Shown piece after piece: positions 32,459 to 43,165 of a stretch of 64,000 nt of DNA (positions are counted from its first letter, which is position 1; every line of letters starts with the position of its first letter). The DNA is from Spiroplasma alleghenense. Its GTDB lineage: Bacteria; Bacillota_I; Bacilli_A; Mycoplasmatales; Mycoplasmataceae. The position numbers and the translations under genes are program-made. The stretch covers positions 124,001 through 188,000 of the forward strand of contig NZ_CP031376.1 of NCBI RefSeq assembly GCF_003363775.1, given 5' to 3'. The notes beneath the pieces were generated by a model, which was given only the letters and a program-made list of their open reading frames with translations, did no database searches and had not been told where the DNA came from.

Positions 32459-33070
32459 ATGAGTAGATGGTATTTAGGATTAACAATAGCTATAATGGCT
32501 CTAGCGGGTTTCTCTTTTTATTGAGTATGAGATTTAAATGCTTGATTTACAGACCCGAACAACTTTATCACGTACATACAAGATAATTTTATTCTGAACT
32601 TAGAAGACACTTCGGTATTGCCGGTATTTAGCGGTAAAGGGATGTTTTCATTTTACATATTATTTGCATTCGATGCAGTGATTTTAGCATTAAGTGTTTA
32701 TTTAATTGGATATGCAATTTACTTAGGTTTAGATGGTTTTGGAAGAGTGTCTTCATTTATTTGAGCCCTAATTCCAGGAATTATCGCTTTAGCATTGGCG
32801 TCAACACAAATTGCCTTATTAGCAAAACTGTATCATGAATTTTCGACCGCACCATTAGAATTTGGAACATTTTTAGATTTCAAAAAGGAACAATGATACA
32901 TGGTTGGTAAATTTGAAAACTTATTTATTTTTAATGGAGTAACAGAAACTTACGTTCCAAATCCACAAAATGAAATTGTTAAATTAATAACAAATACTTC
33001 ATATGTTGGTTATGTAACAGCAGGAATTGGTGTTCTATCTCCATTGCTATACTTAGGAATTCGTAGATAA
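32459..33070 (+). CDS. Membrane protein of about 200 residues
   Basis: A 203-residue protein rich in UGA-encoded Trp (FSFYWVWDLNAWF). AAAGGGGAA precedes the ATG. It has TM1 at residues 5-24, TM2-TM3 at about 65-125 and a last TM near 180-198. A loop of about 45 residues (DPNNFITYIQDNFILNLED) lies between TM1 and TM2, and another (FGTFLDFKKEQWYMVGKFEN) precedes the last TM. Not recognised. Its natural terminator is split by the IS copy at 33110. Confidence 0.75.
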
Positions 33071-33095
33071 AAAAATAACTCTTTATAAACCGATT

Positions 33096-33109
33096 GGTTT
33101 TAAATTGAG
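33096..33109. repeat. Target-site duplication, left of IS copy 1
   Basis: GGTTTTAAATTGAG, identical to 34448-34461 on the other side. It forms the right arm of the host gene's terminator. Confidence 0.9.
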
Positions 33110-33110
33110 T

Positions 33111-33187
33111 GAACTTATTCTGTCAAGTATAGAATAAGTTTTTTTATTCTATAAGGTACTCCATGCTTGTCATGGAGTTTTTTCGTG
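33111..33187 (+). terminator. Two plus-strand terminators within the IS end
   Basis: ACTTATTCT/AGAATAAGT followed by seven T (33113-33146), then ACTCCATG/CATGGAGT followed by six T (33158-33185). They stop transcription coming from the host into the element. The second lies inside the 3' end of orfB. Confidence 0.75.
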
Positions 33188-34023
33188 CTTAATCATGACT
33201 CTATTAAAGTTATAAAAATTAATGTAGTCTATGAAATTATTATACACCTCTGAGTAGGTTTTAAAATTTTTCCTAAACCACTCTGTTTTATAGCAAGCGA
33301 AAAAGGACTCAGCAACAGCGTTATCAACGGAATTACCGGGCCTGCTCAGCGAAATTTTTATATTATTTTTACTACAATATATTTCAACAGCGTCACTGGT
33401 ATATTGAAATCCGTTATCAGAATGGATTATTATATTTTTATCAAAATCAAAATAACTCTCAGCCATTTTCAATGTTTTTAAATAGATTTTGTTGTCATTC
33501 CTTAAAGAAACATCATATCCAACAATAAACCCAGTGCTCACGTCTTTCAAAATACTAAGATAGGCAAATCTGTTATTTGAAAATGGCAAAAAAGAAACAT
33601 CGGTTACAAAAAGTTCGCCCTTACTATATTTATTTCATTTTCGATTTACAATATTTTCGTGTTTTCTGTTTTTTAAAATTTTTACTTCTTTTGGTTTGCG
33701 TTTCTTTTTGATTCTTGTCTTGGATTTTATCCCTAATTCTTGCATATAACGATATACTTTTTTGCCTGAAACAGAAATATTATATTGGTTTTTTAAAACA
33801 ATTCTTATCCTTGGATATCCATAAATTTCTTTGTATTGTTGAAAAATACTTTCAATTAAATCTAAAAGTTCTTGATCAATTTTGTAATTAAAGTTTGGTC
33901 GATTATTTTTAACTCAGCGATAATAGCTTGATTGAGTTGTTTTTAAAATTTTGCAGATAAAAGATACCGGTCATAATTTTCTCTGAGTGTCAATTGACTG
34001 ATATTTTATTTGTTGTTTTTTTC
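33149..34023 (-). CDS. IS3-family transposase OrfB (copy 1)
   Basis: About 290 residues, entered by -1 frameshift from orfA. An N-terminal helix-turn-helix-like segment (FICKILKTTQSSYYRWVKNN) is followed by the integrase core. The DDE residues are D in FVTDVSFLPF, D in IIHSDNGFQYTS and E in NSVDNAVAESFF, with 35 residues between the second D and the E, the IS3 spacing. It catalyses strand cutting and joining. No good own start exists; it is made as an OrfAB fusion. The end is WQAWSTL. Confidence 0.93.
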
Positions 34024-34371
34024 TAAATCCTCCAGGTATTGATTGAACTTCTTTAGAAATTCGTTTTCCATTTCAAGTTCCTTATTTTTCTTTTTCAAAC
34101 GATGTAATTCATAACTTAATTTATCTCGCTTAGACGGCGCTCCAATTCTACTAATACCTGCAGTTTGTCCTTTTCTAGATGATATTCTCTTTAAATACTC
34201 TTCCCCAAACTGCTCGTATCCCAAAGCTCATTTTCGAGCTGCCGAGTATGAGACATTGTATTTAGCTGCTAATTTTTTTCAACTTTGTTGATTTTGCAAT
34301 CAATCATGCGCGATTTCTAACTTTTTATCAAAAGAAGTCATGTGACTTTTATTTCCTTTTAAATTGGCCAT
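34006..34371 (-). CDS. IS3-family OrfA (copy 1)
   Basis: 121 residues, with AGGAGG 8 bases before ATG. The helix-turn-helix is AAKYNVSYSAARKWALGYEQ and the second half is a leucine-zipper coiled coil (ELHRLKKKNKELEMENEFLK). The slip heptamer A AAA AAC at 34021-34015 is in frame (codons AAA AAC), 9 bases before the OrfA stop, so a -1 shift yields OrfAB. Confidence 0.93.
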
Positions 34372-34447
34372 TTAAAAAACCTCCTATGCAAAGAGTTTAC
34401 TAGAATAATTTTTTTATTCTACCTCTATACATAAGAGATTATATTCA

Positions 34448-34461
34448 GGTTTTAAATTGAG
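34448..34461. repeat. Target-site duplication, right of IS copy 1
   Basis: GGTTTTAAATTGAG. Joining it to the left flank restores a terminator hairpin (AATAACTC...GAGTTATT). Confidence 0.9.
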
Positions 34462-34511
34462 TTATTTTTTTTATCTTAAATTAAAATTTTAATTAAATAT
34501 TGTGTTCAAAA

Positions 34512-35153
34512 TTACTTTTCTGAAAAATATTTTTTAGCAAAGTAATCAAAACAATTTAGTTGATTGGCATCGTCTATTTTTTTATGAATAAAAATTTCGA
34601 TCTTTACCATATCACATGAAAAGTAGGTTAATGTTTTTCACTTGGTTTCATACTTTTTAAAAACAGATATGTTTCTTGATTTGAAATCCTGGAATTGTAA
34701 TTCAAATTCTCTGTCTAAGTTGTGAATTGGTAAAACTAATTTATTATAATAGTCTTTCATTTCAGAATATTTTTCGAAGTCAAGCGATTTTGGTGCTCTA
34801 GAACGCAATACCGAAGGTATTTTAATGAATGAAAAGAATCATAAAAATTCTGTAGCTAATGCATAAATAAGTCATTCCGTAATTTTATAATCGTATTCTA
34901 ACCATGCAAAAATTACAAAAGTAAACAAAGAACTAAAAAATATAAAGTAAAATATTAAAAATGAAGTTATATACTTTTTCATTTTAAAAATCCCGTCCCC
35001 CAGAGATACTCTAATTTTAAATTTTTCAAATTTAACCTCAAAATTTTCTGAACACGAAATAATAGAATTGGTAATTCTATTTGAAATTCAGAAAAAAATA
35101 AAAAATAAAAGAAATGTTAGAAATAGTCAAATAATTTTAATTAACAAAGTCAT
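34512..35153 (-). CDS. Membrane protein downstream of secreted glycine-rich protein
   Basis: A 213-residue protein. ATG at 35153 follows GAAAGGA. TM1 lies at residues 4-23. A loop (SCSENFEVKFEKFKIRVSLG) leads to two close TMs at about 60-108. A long charged cytoplasmic tail (EKYSEMKDYYNKLVLPIHNL) then runs to the end. It starts 28 bases after the stop of the 35181 gene on the same strand, so they are probably one transcript. This could be an accessory or immunity partner, but that is inference from position only. Confidence 0.7.
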
Positions 35154-35180
35154 TATTAAGCATTCCTTTCGATAAAATAT

Positions 35181-35939
35181 TTATATAAATTTACCAATTA
35201 AATATCCTAAGCTCTTCATTATCACTAAGCCTGCAGTTGCTGGATTATATAAAATTGATGCAGCTCCTAGAACCGTTGTAACTGTGTTTATCGCTCCATT
35301 GATAATTATTAAGGCACCTTCCTTTTTTGTCATTTCTCCATTTTCCAAAAGATTTATTGACTTATCAAGATCAACTAAAAATTTTCCCATTCCAATGGCG
35401 GTCGCAGCTGCAGCCCCCGCATAGTGAAGCGTGGCCCCAAAACTTCATATTCCCGCAATACCTAGTCCGGCTCCAACTACCGAAGCTGCAGCAATCATTC
35501 CCACAATTACTGGTCTATTATTCTTTAAAGTTTCTAGTAACTCATCGTAATCTGAACTACTTCTCAAATATTTGATATTTTCATAATTTTGTTTCGGCAG
35601 TTTTTCTATATTATTAAAAATTTCTGTGTAATTATTGCGAAAATCTTCGTTTGATTCTAAAAGGTATTTAGGAATTTCTTCAATATCTAAATTTAAACCT
35701 TTTATATTATCGTAAACTTGATTAATTGAATCTTTTGCAATTTTTGCAATTTTTTCATTTTGGAATTTGACATCATTTTCCACAATTTGTTGAAAAATTA
35801 AATCTATTGCATCTTTTAATTCCCCATACCCCTTATTTAATAAAATGGTATCTTGTTTATTTTCTAATCTGAATTTTGATAAGTTAATAGCTGGTGTAGC
35901 ACACAATAAGAATGAGGTTAATAAAATAATTTTTTTCAT
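35181..35939 (-). CDS. Secreted protein with glycine/alanine-rich hydrophobic C-terminus
   Basis: A 252-residue protein. The ATG at 35939 is chosen for the AAAGGAG 6 bases upstream. The signal peptide MKKIILLTSFLLCATPAINL lacks a lipobox. Residues 25-150 are helical and charged. From about 165 to the end, hydrophobic Gly/Ala-rich stretches follow: VIVGMIAAASVVGAGLGIAG, LHYAGAAAATAIGMGKFLVD, ALIIINGAINTVTTVLGAAS and GLVIMKSLGYLIGKFI. This is the composition of membrane-inserting or pore-forming helices. No family is recognised. Confidence 0.7.
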
Positions 35940-36282
35940 AAAATCTCCTTTAAGCAACCTGCTTTAAAATTATTTTTACGATTATTATTTTACTCGGTCA
36001 AATAAATAAACTCTGTAGGTATTTATTTTCTGATTTTATATTTCTATCATACATAATGTCTGATTTTCATTATTTAAATTCGCTCCACCTAACCTTAGGT
36101 AAATCATAGTACTTATATTTTAGAAGGCAAGAGTAAATAAAAATATATTTAAAAATATTTGCTATTTTTAAATAATGATTTAAGCAAATTAAATAATCTC
36201 TTTTTTCGGAATTTTATTCTTAATTTCTCGATTTTAATTGTTGTAGAATTTATGAAGCGTACAATTGTTTTGAGGTGAATAT
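35940..36282. other. Intergenic region between divergent genes
   Basis: About 340 AT-rich bases with no convincing frame. It must hold the promoters of the secreted-protein gene (minus) and the ROK kinase (plus). No strong box pair stands out. Confidence 0.4.
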
Positions 36283-37149
36283 ATGAATTATGTATTTGAT
36301 ATTGGGGGCATGTCTACCAAGTATGAGATTTATGATAAAAAAACAAAAGTAAAAGAAGGTAATGTTGTTTATAAAAAATTTATAGATGAAAAGGAAATTC
36401 AAGCAATAATCAATCAGATTATTGTTGAAAATAAAACCGACTTTAAAGTCGGTGCAATAGCAATTTCTTCACCAGGAATAATAAATCCTGAAACGGGGGA
36501 AATTTCGGGACTTGCGGCAATTGAAAATTACCACTTAGTCAACTGAAAAAAAGAACTTTCAAAATGAACAGACAAAGTTTATGTAGAAAATGATGCAAAT
36601 TGTGCAGCACTGGCTGAATTATTTAGCGGTAATGCTCAAAAAGTTAATAATGCAATATTTTTAATTGTGGGTACCGGAATCGGTGGGAGTGTGATAATAA
36701 ATAAAAAATTATTTCGAGGCAGCCATTTGCAAGCGGGAGAAATTGGGTGTAATTTAGAATTTATTGAAAATAAAGAATTTAAAAACAGTTCAACCCAATG
36801 TTCTACTAATGCCTTAATTAATTTTTATGAAAAACTAACTAAAAATAAAATTACTGGTGAGGAAATTTTGGAAAAATATCATGAAGATGGTAATGCTAAA
36901 AAAGCAGTAGATCAAATGGTTTTTAACTTGTCAAAATTAATTATGAATTCTAGTTTTTTAATAGACCCACAGCTAGTATTGATTGGTGGGGGAATAAGTA
37001 AAAATAATTTATTTATTGCATTGCTTATAAAGCAAATTGATGAGCTATATAAACTCACTGAGCTAAAACGTCAGTTTGAGATAAAATCGTGTTATTATTA
37101 TAATGAAGCCAATTTAATTGGGGCACTTTCGTTAATAGAGGAGAAATAA
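36283..37149 (+). CDS. ROK-family sugar kinase
   Basis: A 288-residue protein. GAGGTGAAT precedes the ATG. The ATP-binding start YVFDIGGMSTKYEIYD, the catalytic-aspartate block VENDANCAALAE and the second glycine-rich block FLIVGTGIGGSVIINKKLFR are typical. The zinc-binding CxCGxxGC cluster of many ROK proteins is missing (IGCNLEF instead). The GH1 glycosidase begins two bases after its stop, so the pair may phosphorylate and split a beta-glucoside or phosphorylate released glucose, like BglK. The exact sugar is not known. Confidence 0.88.
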
Positions 37150-37150
37150 A

Positions 37151-38563
37151 ATGAAACTAAAATTTCCAAAAAATTTTTTATGAGGAACGGCTACATCCGG
37201 ACCACAATCGGAGGGAACAAAGGATAAACCTCATTTAAATGTAATGGATAAATGGTTTGAACTAAAGCCAGAAGATTTCCACAACCAAGTTGGACCAACA
37301 ATTGCTTGTGATACTTACCAAAGATATGAAGAAGACATTGAAATTATGAAGTCATTAAATTTAAACAGTTTTAGAACTTCGATCCAATGATCGCGATTTA
37401 TTGACAATTTAGAAACTGGGTCAATAAACCAAAAGGCTTTGAGTTACTACCGTGACTACTTTTCAAAACTAAAACAAGCAGGAATAAAATTGATGGTAAA
37501 CTTATACCATTTTGATATGCCTTGAGAATTACAAGAAATTGGGGGATTTGGAAATAAAAAAGTCACTGACTTATTTGCTTTGTATGCTAAAAAATGTTTT
37601 GAGTCATTTGGTGACTTAGTTGATATGTGATCGACTATGAATGAGCCTATTGTTCCAGTTGAAGCGCAATACCTTTATAAATGATGATATCCTTACATCA
37701 GCGATTATAAACTTGCAGCCCAAGTAGGTTACAATACAATCTTAGCTCATGCTAAGGCAGTTAATGAATTTAAAAAAATTTTTAACGCTGATAAGAAAAA
37801 AGAAATAACTGTGGTTTTAAATTTAACACCAAGTTATTCAAAAGATAATCAAGTTGAAAATATAAAAGCAGCTAAAATAAGTGATGCTTTCTTCAACAAA
37901 TCAATGTTAGATGCCGCAGTTAATGGAGAGTTCAACATGGAATTTGTTGAGCTTTTAAAAGCTGATAATGTTTTACCAGAATATTCTTTTGAAGAACTAA
38001 AAATTATTAGTGAGAATAAAATTGACTTTTTAGCTGTTAATTATTACCAACCTAGAAGAATTCAAGCTTTGTCAAAACCTTATACTGGTGAAAATATGCC
38101 AGACAAATATTTTGAAACTTATGATTGAAAAGAAAAACGCATCAATCCACATCGTGGATGAGAAATTCACCCAGAAACAATCTACAACATCGCTATGGAC
38201 ATTAAAAATAATTACAACAACATTAAATGATTTATTTCAGAAAACGGAATGGGTGTTGAAGGTGAAGAAAAATTCTTAAATGCTAGTGGGGAAATTCAAG
38301 ATGATTATCGAATTGAATTTATTCAAGAACATTTATACTGATTGCACAAAGCTATTAACGAAGGGTCAAACTGTTTTGGTTATCAAATGTGAACATTTAT
38401 AGATTGTTGAAGTTGAGCCAATTCATTTAAGAATCGTTACGGATTTGTAGCACTGGATTTAAAAAATCAAAATCGAACAATTAAAAAATCAGGGCACTGA
38501 ATCAAAGAATGCATTGCCAAAAATGAATTTGAAATTGATGAAAACTTAGTAGCAAAATACTAA
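37151..38563 (+). CDS. GH1 glycosidase, probably 6-phospho-beta-glucosidase
   Basis: A 470-residue TIM barrel of usual family-1 length. The N-terminal signature FPKNFLWGTATSGPQSEG, the acid/base Glu165 in TMNEP and the nucleophile Glu364 in ISENGMG are present. FRTSIQWSRFI and the C-terminal end RYGFVALD.KN.NRTIKKSGHW are conserved too. It hydrolyses a beta-glucoside or its 6-phosphate; the K/S residues that would show phosphate binding cannot be placed with certainty. It is coupled to the ROK kinase; no PTS permease is adjacent. Confidence 0.9.
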
Positions 38564-38571
38564 GTTTTTTC
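38543..38571 (+). terminator. Terminator overlapping the GH1 stop codon
   Basis: AACTTAGTA (38543-38551) and TACTAAGTT (38558-38566) followed by T. The hairpin includes the last codons and the TAA. Confidence 0.85.
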
Positions 38572-38619
38572 TTTTTTTAATTCATAAAATAATATATAAT
38601 CTTTTAAAAGGTAAGAGAA

Positions 38620-39321
38620 ATGAAAAAAAATATTTTTAAAAAAATAAATATCAATAAAATTTTTTATATTTTTTTTGCACTTTTACATTTAATTATTTTT
38701 TTAACAACAATTTTTAATGTATTGAACCCTAACCAAGAAACAATTTTTATTGTTCAAGTATCCTTTAGCATATCTCTTATTCAGCTTTTGTTATTATTCT
38801 TGGTTTTTCAATCACTTAAATTAGTAAATAATAGAAAAAGCTTTTTAGCAAAAATTGACTCTCATAATTGATATAAAAAACACAAACCAGAAGAAGTCCA
38901 AAATATTATTAAAATAATTTTGCCATCACTTTTTATCCTACAAGGTGAGACCGCTGCCATCATTAACGAAATCATTAAGGATACATTTTTTGCTGCCGTT
39001 TACTCTCTTCTTATGATAGTTTTTATTCTGATGTTTTTTTTCACATCTATGATTATTTTGGTTTCATTTAAGGACTTGAAAAAAAATTATATAATTAAAC
39101 GTATCATTAAAGTAATAAGAAGAGTTAAAAATAATTTAGTATCTCAATTTAAAGTTACTAATTTAAAAATTATTGAATTGGAAAATGAAAATTTGTACAA
39201 TCAAGAAATTAAAAATATATTTTTTGAAAATAAAAATTTTGATTTAATCATAATAAACGATAAGAAAAGTGAAATACTTAATTTAGAAAAGAAGTATTTG
39301 GACTTTAGAACATTTAATTAA
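38620..39321 (+). CDS. Hypothetical membrane protein
   Basis: A 233-residue protein. TMs at about 15-35 and 44-70 are followed by a basic stretch (VNNRKSFLAKIDSHNWYKKH). TMs near 98-118 and 125-150 follow, with a charged C-terminal domain of about 80 residues (KKNYIIKRIIKVIRRVKNNL, IIELENENLYNQEIKNIFFE). The layout resembles the 34512 protein (TM pair plus charged tail), but the sequences are not clearly related. AAGAGAA precedes the ATG. Not recognised. Confidence 0.68.
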
Positions 39322-39451
39322 TAACAAATTTTAGTAATATAATCGCTAAAACTTTTTAGTTTGCGTTAAAAACTAGAGTGTGTTATTAATGTGTAATTAT
39401 AAAATTTTAATTTTATTAATATATTTTTAGCATGCTCAATTAAGGAGCATA

Positions 39452-41062
39452 ATGAAAGAAAAAATAAAAAATACTCAAGAAATTTTAAACAGTCTTGACA
39501 CAATTATAGAATTAAAAAATGTAGAAAAAAAATATGGAAGTAAAACTATATTTGAGTCTATAAATTTAAAAATTAATGCCAGTGATCGCATTGGAGTAAT
39601 TGGACCCAATGGTGCTGGTAAGTCCACAATTAGTGAAATAATTGGAGGGACTAAAAAACCAACATCAGGAAAAGTTGAAAGAAAATCTGATTTGATAATG
39701 GGTTTTCAATTTCAAACTACAGCATATCCGGTTGGAATAACAGTTTTGGATATGATTAAATATTATTTAGAAGTATTTAATGTTCCGATGACCGAAGAAC
39801 AACTAGATGTAACTTTAAAAAGGTATCAAATCTTTAAATTTAAAAATCGTACTTTAGAAAGGCTTTCGGGGGGACAACAGCAATTAGTAAATATATTACT
39901 TTGCCTAATTCATAACCCAGACTTTGTAATTCTTGATGAGATTTCTACAGGATTGGATATTGAAGTTCGTAGTGAAATATTCAATATCATTGAAGAAAAT
40001 ATTATCAAACCTGACAAGGGAATGCTTTTAGTAACTCACTTAATGAAGGAAATTGAAGATTTATGTAATAAATTTATTTATATAGATGATGGAAAAATTC
40101 AAGAGTCAGGATTAGTAAGTGACTTAATAAAAGAGTATGGCTCAGTTGAGAACTATACAATGAAAAAATTTATTGATTCAAAAAATAAAAATATTAAAAA
40201 TGAAAAATTACCACTTAGAAAATTGGATGAAAAAAATCGCTTTAACAAAATAATAAATAGCGAAACCAAAAAAGGTAAAAACATTCCTTTAATTAAATTA
40301 ATCTTAAAATATTATTATAAAGGGATGGCGGTGCCGTTTTTCTTGTTGGCATTCCCAATCATATTAATGTTCTTGGAGGGTTTTGCATTTAAGGAAATTT
40401 ATGCGGATGCCAATAGTTTCGCCGCCGCTAATATAATAAAACAATTAACCACATCGGTTGCAACAGTTTGCATAATTATAGTTGGTATTTCTGTTCTGCC
40501 TCAAACTTTAATTGAGTTCAAAAATAGTGGGCTTATGAAACGAATTGGAGCGACTAATACTAGAGTTTTCAATTTCATGTTGTCAACAATTAGTATTTGT
40601 GTAATTTTTATGATTCTGACATTTTTTTGAACCATGCTTTGAAGTGGATTAATGTTTGGTTGAGAATTTGGGTGAGGTGAAATTTTAGAACCAAAAGATT
40701 GGTGATCATCATTTGGTTACTTAGTAATTATAATTTTGTCTTCAACTACTTTAGGAATTATGATTGCTAGCTTATTTAAATCAAGTTCCCCGACTTCTTA
40801 TATTACAATTTCAAACATTATTTTCATACCAATAGCCTTTTTAAGCGGGTCATTTATTCCAATTAGTTTAATTGAAAAAAGTGATATCTTGAATCCAATT
40901 TCATATATAAATCCTTTTAAATATAGTATTACACCCTTGAATAAAGCGTGAATGGAAGGTGGAGAATTTAATTTAGAAAATCTTTACCAAATTTTTACTT
41001 CAATGTTGTTAATACTAATGTATTCATTAATAAGTTTCAAAAAAATGAATTGAGATAAATAA
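39452..41062 (+). CDS. ABC transporter, ATPase fused to ABC-2-type permease
   Basis: A 536-residue half-transporter. The ATPase spans about 17-235 with Walker A GPNGAGKST, signature LSGGQQQ, Walker B FVILDE and H-loop VTHL. After a charged linker (245-285), the permease has six hydrophobic segments from about residue 290 to 530, with the ABC-2-like FLSGSFIPISLI and LNPISYINPFKY. Most such systems encode these on two genes. It is likely a drug, lipid or peptide exporter acting as a homodimer. AAGGAGC precedes the ATG. Confidence 0.88.
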
Positions 41063-41143
41063 TTTTACAAAAAATAGTCCTATACCAAATTATAGTTAAT
41101 TACAATAATTTGGTATAATTAACTTATAGTCAGGACTAAAAAG

Positions 41144-41536
41144 ATGAACGAAATTATACATACAATTATTGATCGTGCCTACATGATCAAATCAACAGCG
41201 GGAGCGCAAAAGCTAGTTGATGAGGCCAAAATTTATTGCTCAAGTTTAGGGTTAACTCATTTGAAGGAATTAAGTGATGATGAACAAAATACTACTCTAG
41301 AACTTATTTGAGTTTGAAACTTAGTTTATTCATTCTCAAGTTGATATTTGAAATTTATGACTGCTAAGGAAATGGAAGTTATTGATGATAATTTAAAAGA
41401 TAAATTTTCAAAATCATTTGAAGTATTTACTTCAGGTGAAAACATTTTTGAAGCAAATCAAATCAAATTTAAACCTAACCCAGAAATGATTGAAGCGGCT
41501 AATAAGTTTGAATTAAAACTTATTACAATGAATTAA
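41144..41536 (+). CDS. Hypothetical cytosolic protein
   Basis: A 130-residue protein, acidic and mostly helical, with several aromatic residues in the middle (LELIWVWNLVYSFSSWYLKF). No signal or TM can be assigned with confidence. It has GGTATAAT about 25 bases upstream of its ATG. It lies 16 bases upstream of the B3/B4-domain gene and is probably cotranscribed with it. I do not recognise it. Confidence 0.65.
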
Positions 41537-41552
41537 TTAAAAGGACATAAAA

Positions 41553-42296
41553 ATGAAAAAAATTATAGTTGAAAATCAGTTTTGAAACATATTTCCAGAA
41601 GCTAAAATAGCTATTATAACAATTCAAAACGTCGATAATTCAACGCAAACCGATACTGAATACTTTGTAAAAATGTTAGAAAAAGCAGTGAAAGAGTCTT
41701 TAAAGTTTACTCAAAATGAAAATTTTTCAGAAAATGAAGTTATCCAAAAATGAAGAAACGCTTATCAAAAATTTAAAACTAAAAAAGGGGCTCGCTCCTC
41801 AATAGAGGCATTGCTAAAAAGAGCTAAAAACAACAATCAAGTACATTCAATCAATCCTATGGTGGATTTTTACAACTGTATTTCAATGACCTATGGGGTT
41901 CCTTGTGGTGGTGAAGACGTTGATAAAATTAAGGGAGACCTTCTCTTAACAACCGCTGTAGGTACTGAAGAATTTAAACCCCTAGGGTCATCAGAAAATG
42001 AGAGTCCATTTCTTGATGAAATAATTTACAAAGATGAAGCCGGGGCAATCTGTAGATGTCTCAATTGAAGAGAAGCGCAAAGAACAATGCTAACTGAAGA
42101 TACCAAAAATGCAATTTTTGTGATCGAGGAAATTGATGCAAGTAAATCTAATATTGAAGTTGCAGCCAACGAACTTGGGAAATTGTTTCAAGAGTTTTTT
42201 AAAGTTATACCAAAAGTCGCCTTTTTAGATAAAAATAATCCTGAGACCGATTGAACTTATTCTGTCAAGTATAGAATAAGTTTTTTTATTCTATAA
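41553..42296 (+). CDS. B3/B4 domain protein (PheT-like editing fold), C-terminus replaced by IS
   Basis: A 247-residue protein with AAAGGAC before the ATG. The body matches the free-standing B3/B4 family related to the tRNA-binding/editing domain of phenylalanyl-tRNA synthetase beta: RSSIEALLKRAKNNNQVHSI, MVDFYNCISMTYGVPCGGED and the NWREAQRTMLTEDTKNAIFV block. Its role may be to clear mischarged tRNA or act on amino acids. IS copy 2 entered after ...NNPETD; the frame now reads WTYSVKYRISFFIL from the IS. The original end was IF then stop, as the right target duplication shows. Confidence 0.85.
42238..42251. repeat. Target-site duplication, left of IS copy 2
   Basis: ATCCTGAGACCGAT, repeated at 43590-43603. 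It encodes the NPETD end of the B3/B4 protein. Confidence 0.9.
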
Positions 42297-43165
42297 GGTA
42301 CTCCATGCTTGTCATGGAGTTTTTTCGTGCTTAATCATGACTCTATTAAAGTTATAAAAATTAATGTAGTCTATGAAATTATTATACACCTCTGAGTAGG
42401 TTTTAAAATTTTTCCTAAACCACTCTGTTTTATAGCAAGCGAAAAAGGACTCAGCAACAGCGTTATCAACGGAATTACCGGGCCTGCTCAGCGAAATTTT
42501 TATATTATTTTTACTACAATATATTTCAACAGCGTCACTGGTATATTGAAATCCGTTATCAGAATGGATTATTATATTTTTATCAAAATCAAAATAACTC
42601 TCAGCCATTTTCAATGTTTTTAAATAGATTTTGTTGTCATTCCTTAAAGAAACATCATATCCAACAATAAACCCAGTGCTCACGTCTTTCAAAATACTAA
42701 GATAGGCAAATCTGTTATTTGAAAATGGCAAAAAAGAAACATCGGTTACAAAAAGTTCGCCCTTACTATATTTATTTCATTTTCGATTTACAATATTTTC
42801 GTGTTTTCTGTTTTTTAAAATTTTTACTTCTTTTGGTTTGCGTTTCTTTTTGATTCTTGTCTTGGATTTTATCCCTAATTCTTGCATATAACGATATACT
42901 TTTTTGCCTGAAACAGAAATATTATATTGGTTTTTTAAAACAATTCTTATCCTTGGATATCCATAAATTTCTTTGTATTGTTGAAAAATACTTTCAATTA
43001 AATCTAAAAGTTCTTGATCAATTTTGTAATTAAAGTTTGGTCGATTATTTTTAACTCAGCGATAATAGCTTGATTGAGTTGTTTTTAAAATTTTGCAGAT
43101 AAAAGATACCGGTCATAATTTTCTCTGAGTGTCAATTGACTGATATTTTATTTGTTGTTTTTTTC
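42291..43165 (-). CDS. IS3-family transposase OrfB (copy 2)
   Basis: As in copy 1: complete DDE core with DD(35)E spacing, ending in WQAWSTL; made by -1 frameshift from orfA. No inactivating change was seen. Confidence 0.93.

Larger units (their letters stand above)
33110..34447 (-). mobile_element. IS3-family insertion sequence, copy 1 (1338 bp)
   Basis: Begins TGAACTTATTCTG and ends AGATTATATTCA; the outermost four bases TGAA/TTCA are inverted and the rest of the termini is only loosely matched. It contains orfA and orfB on the minus strand, linked by a -1 slip site. A second copy of the same length is at 42252-43589. Both copies have their own 14-bp target duplication, so the borders are exact. 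Two plus-strand terminator hairpins lie in its left 80 bases. Confidence 0.95.

Noticed and set aside
38088-38279. Open frame of 63 codons inside the GH1 gene
   Set aside because: It is out of frame with the full glycosidase, which keeps its catalytic motifs on both sides.
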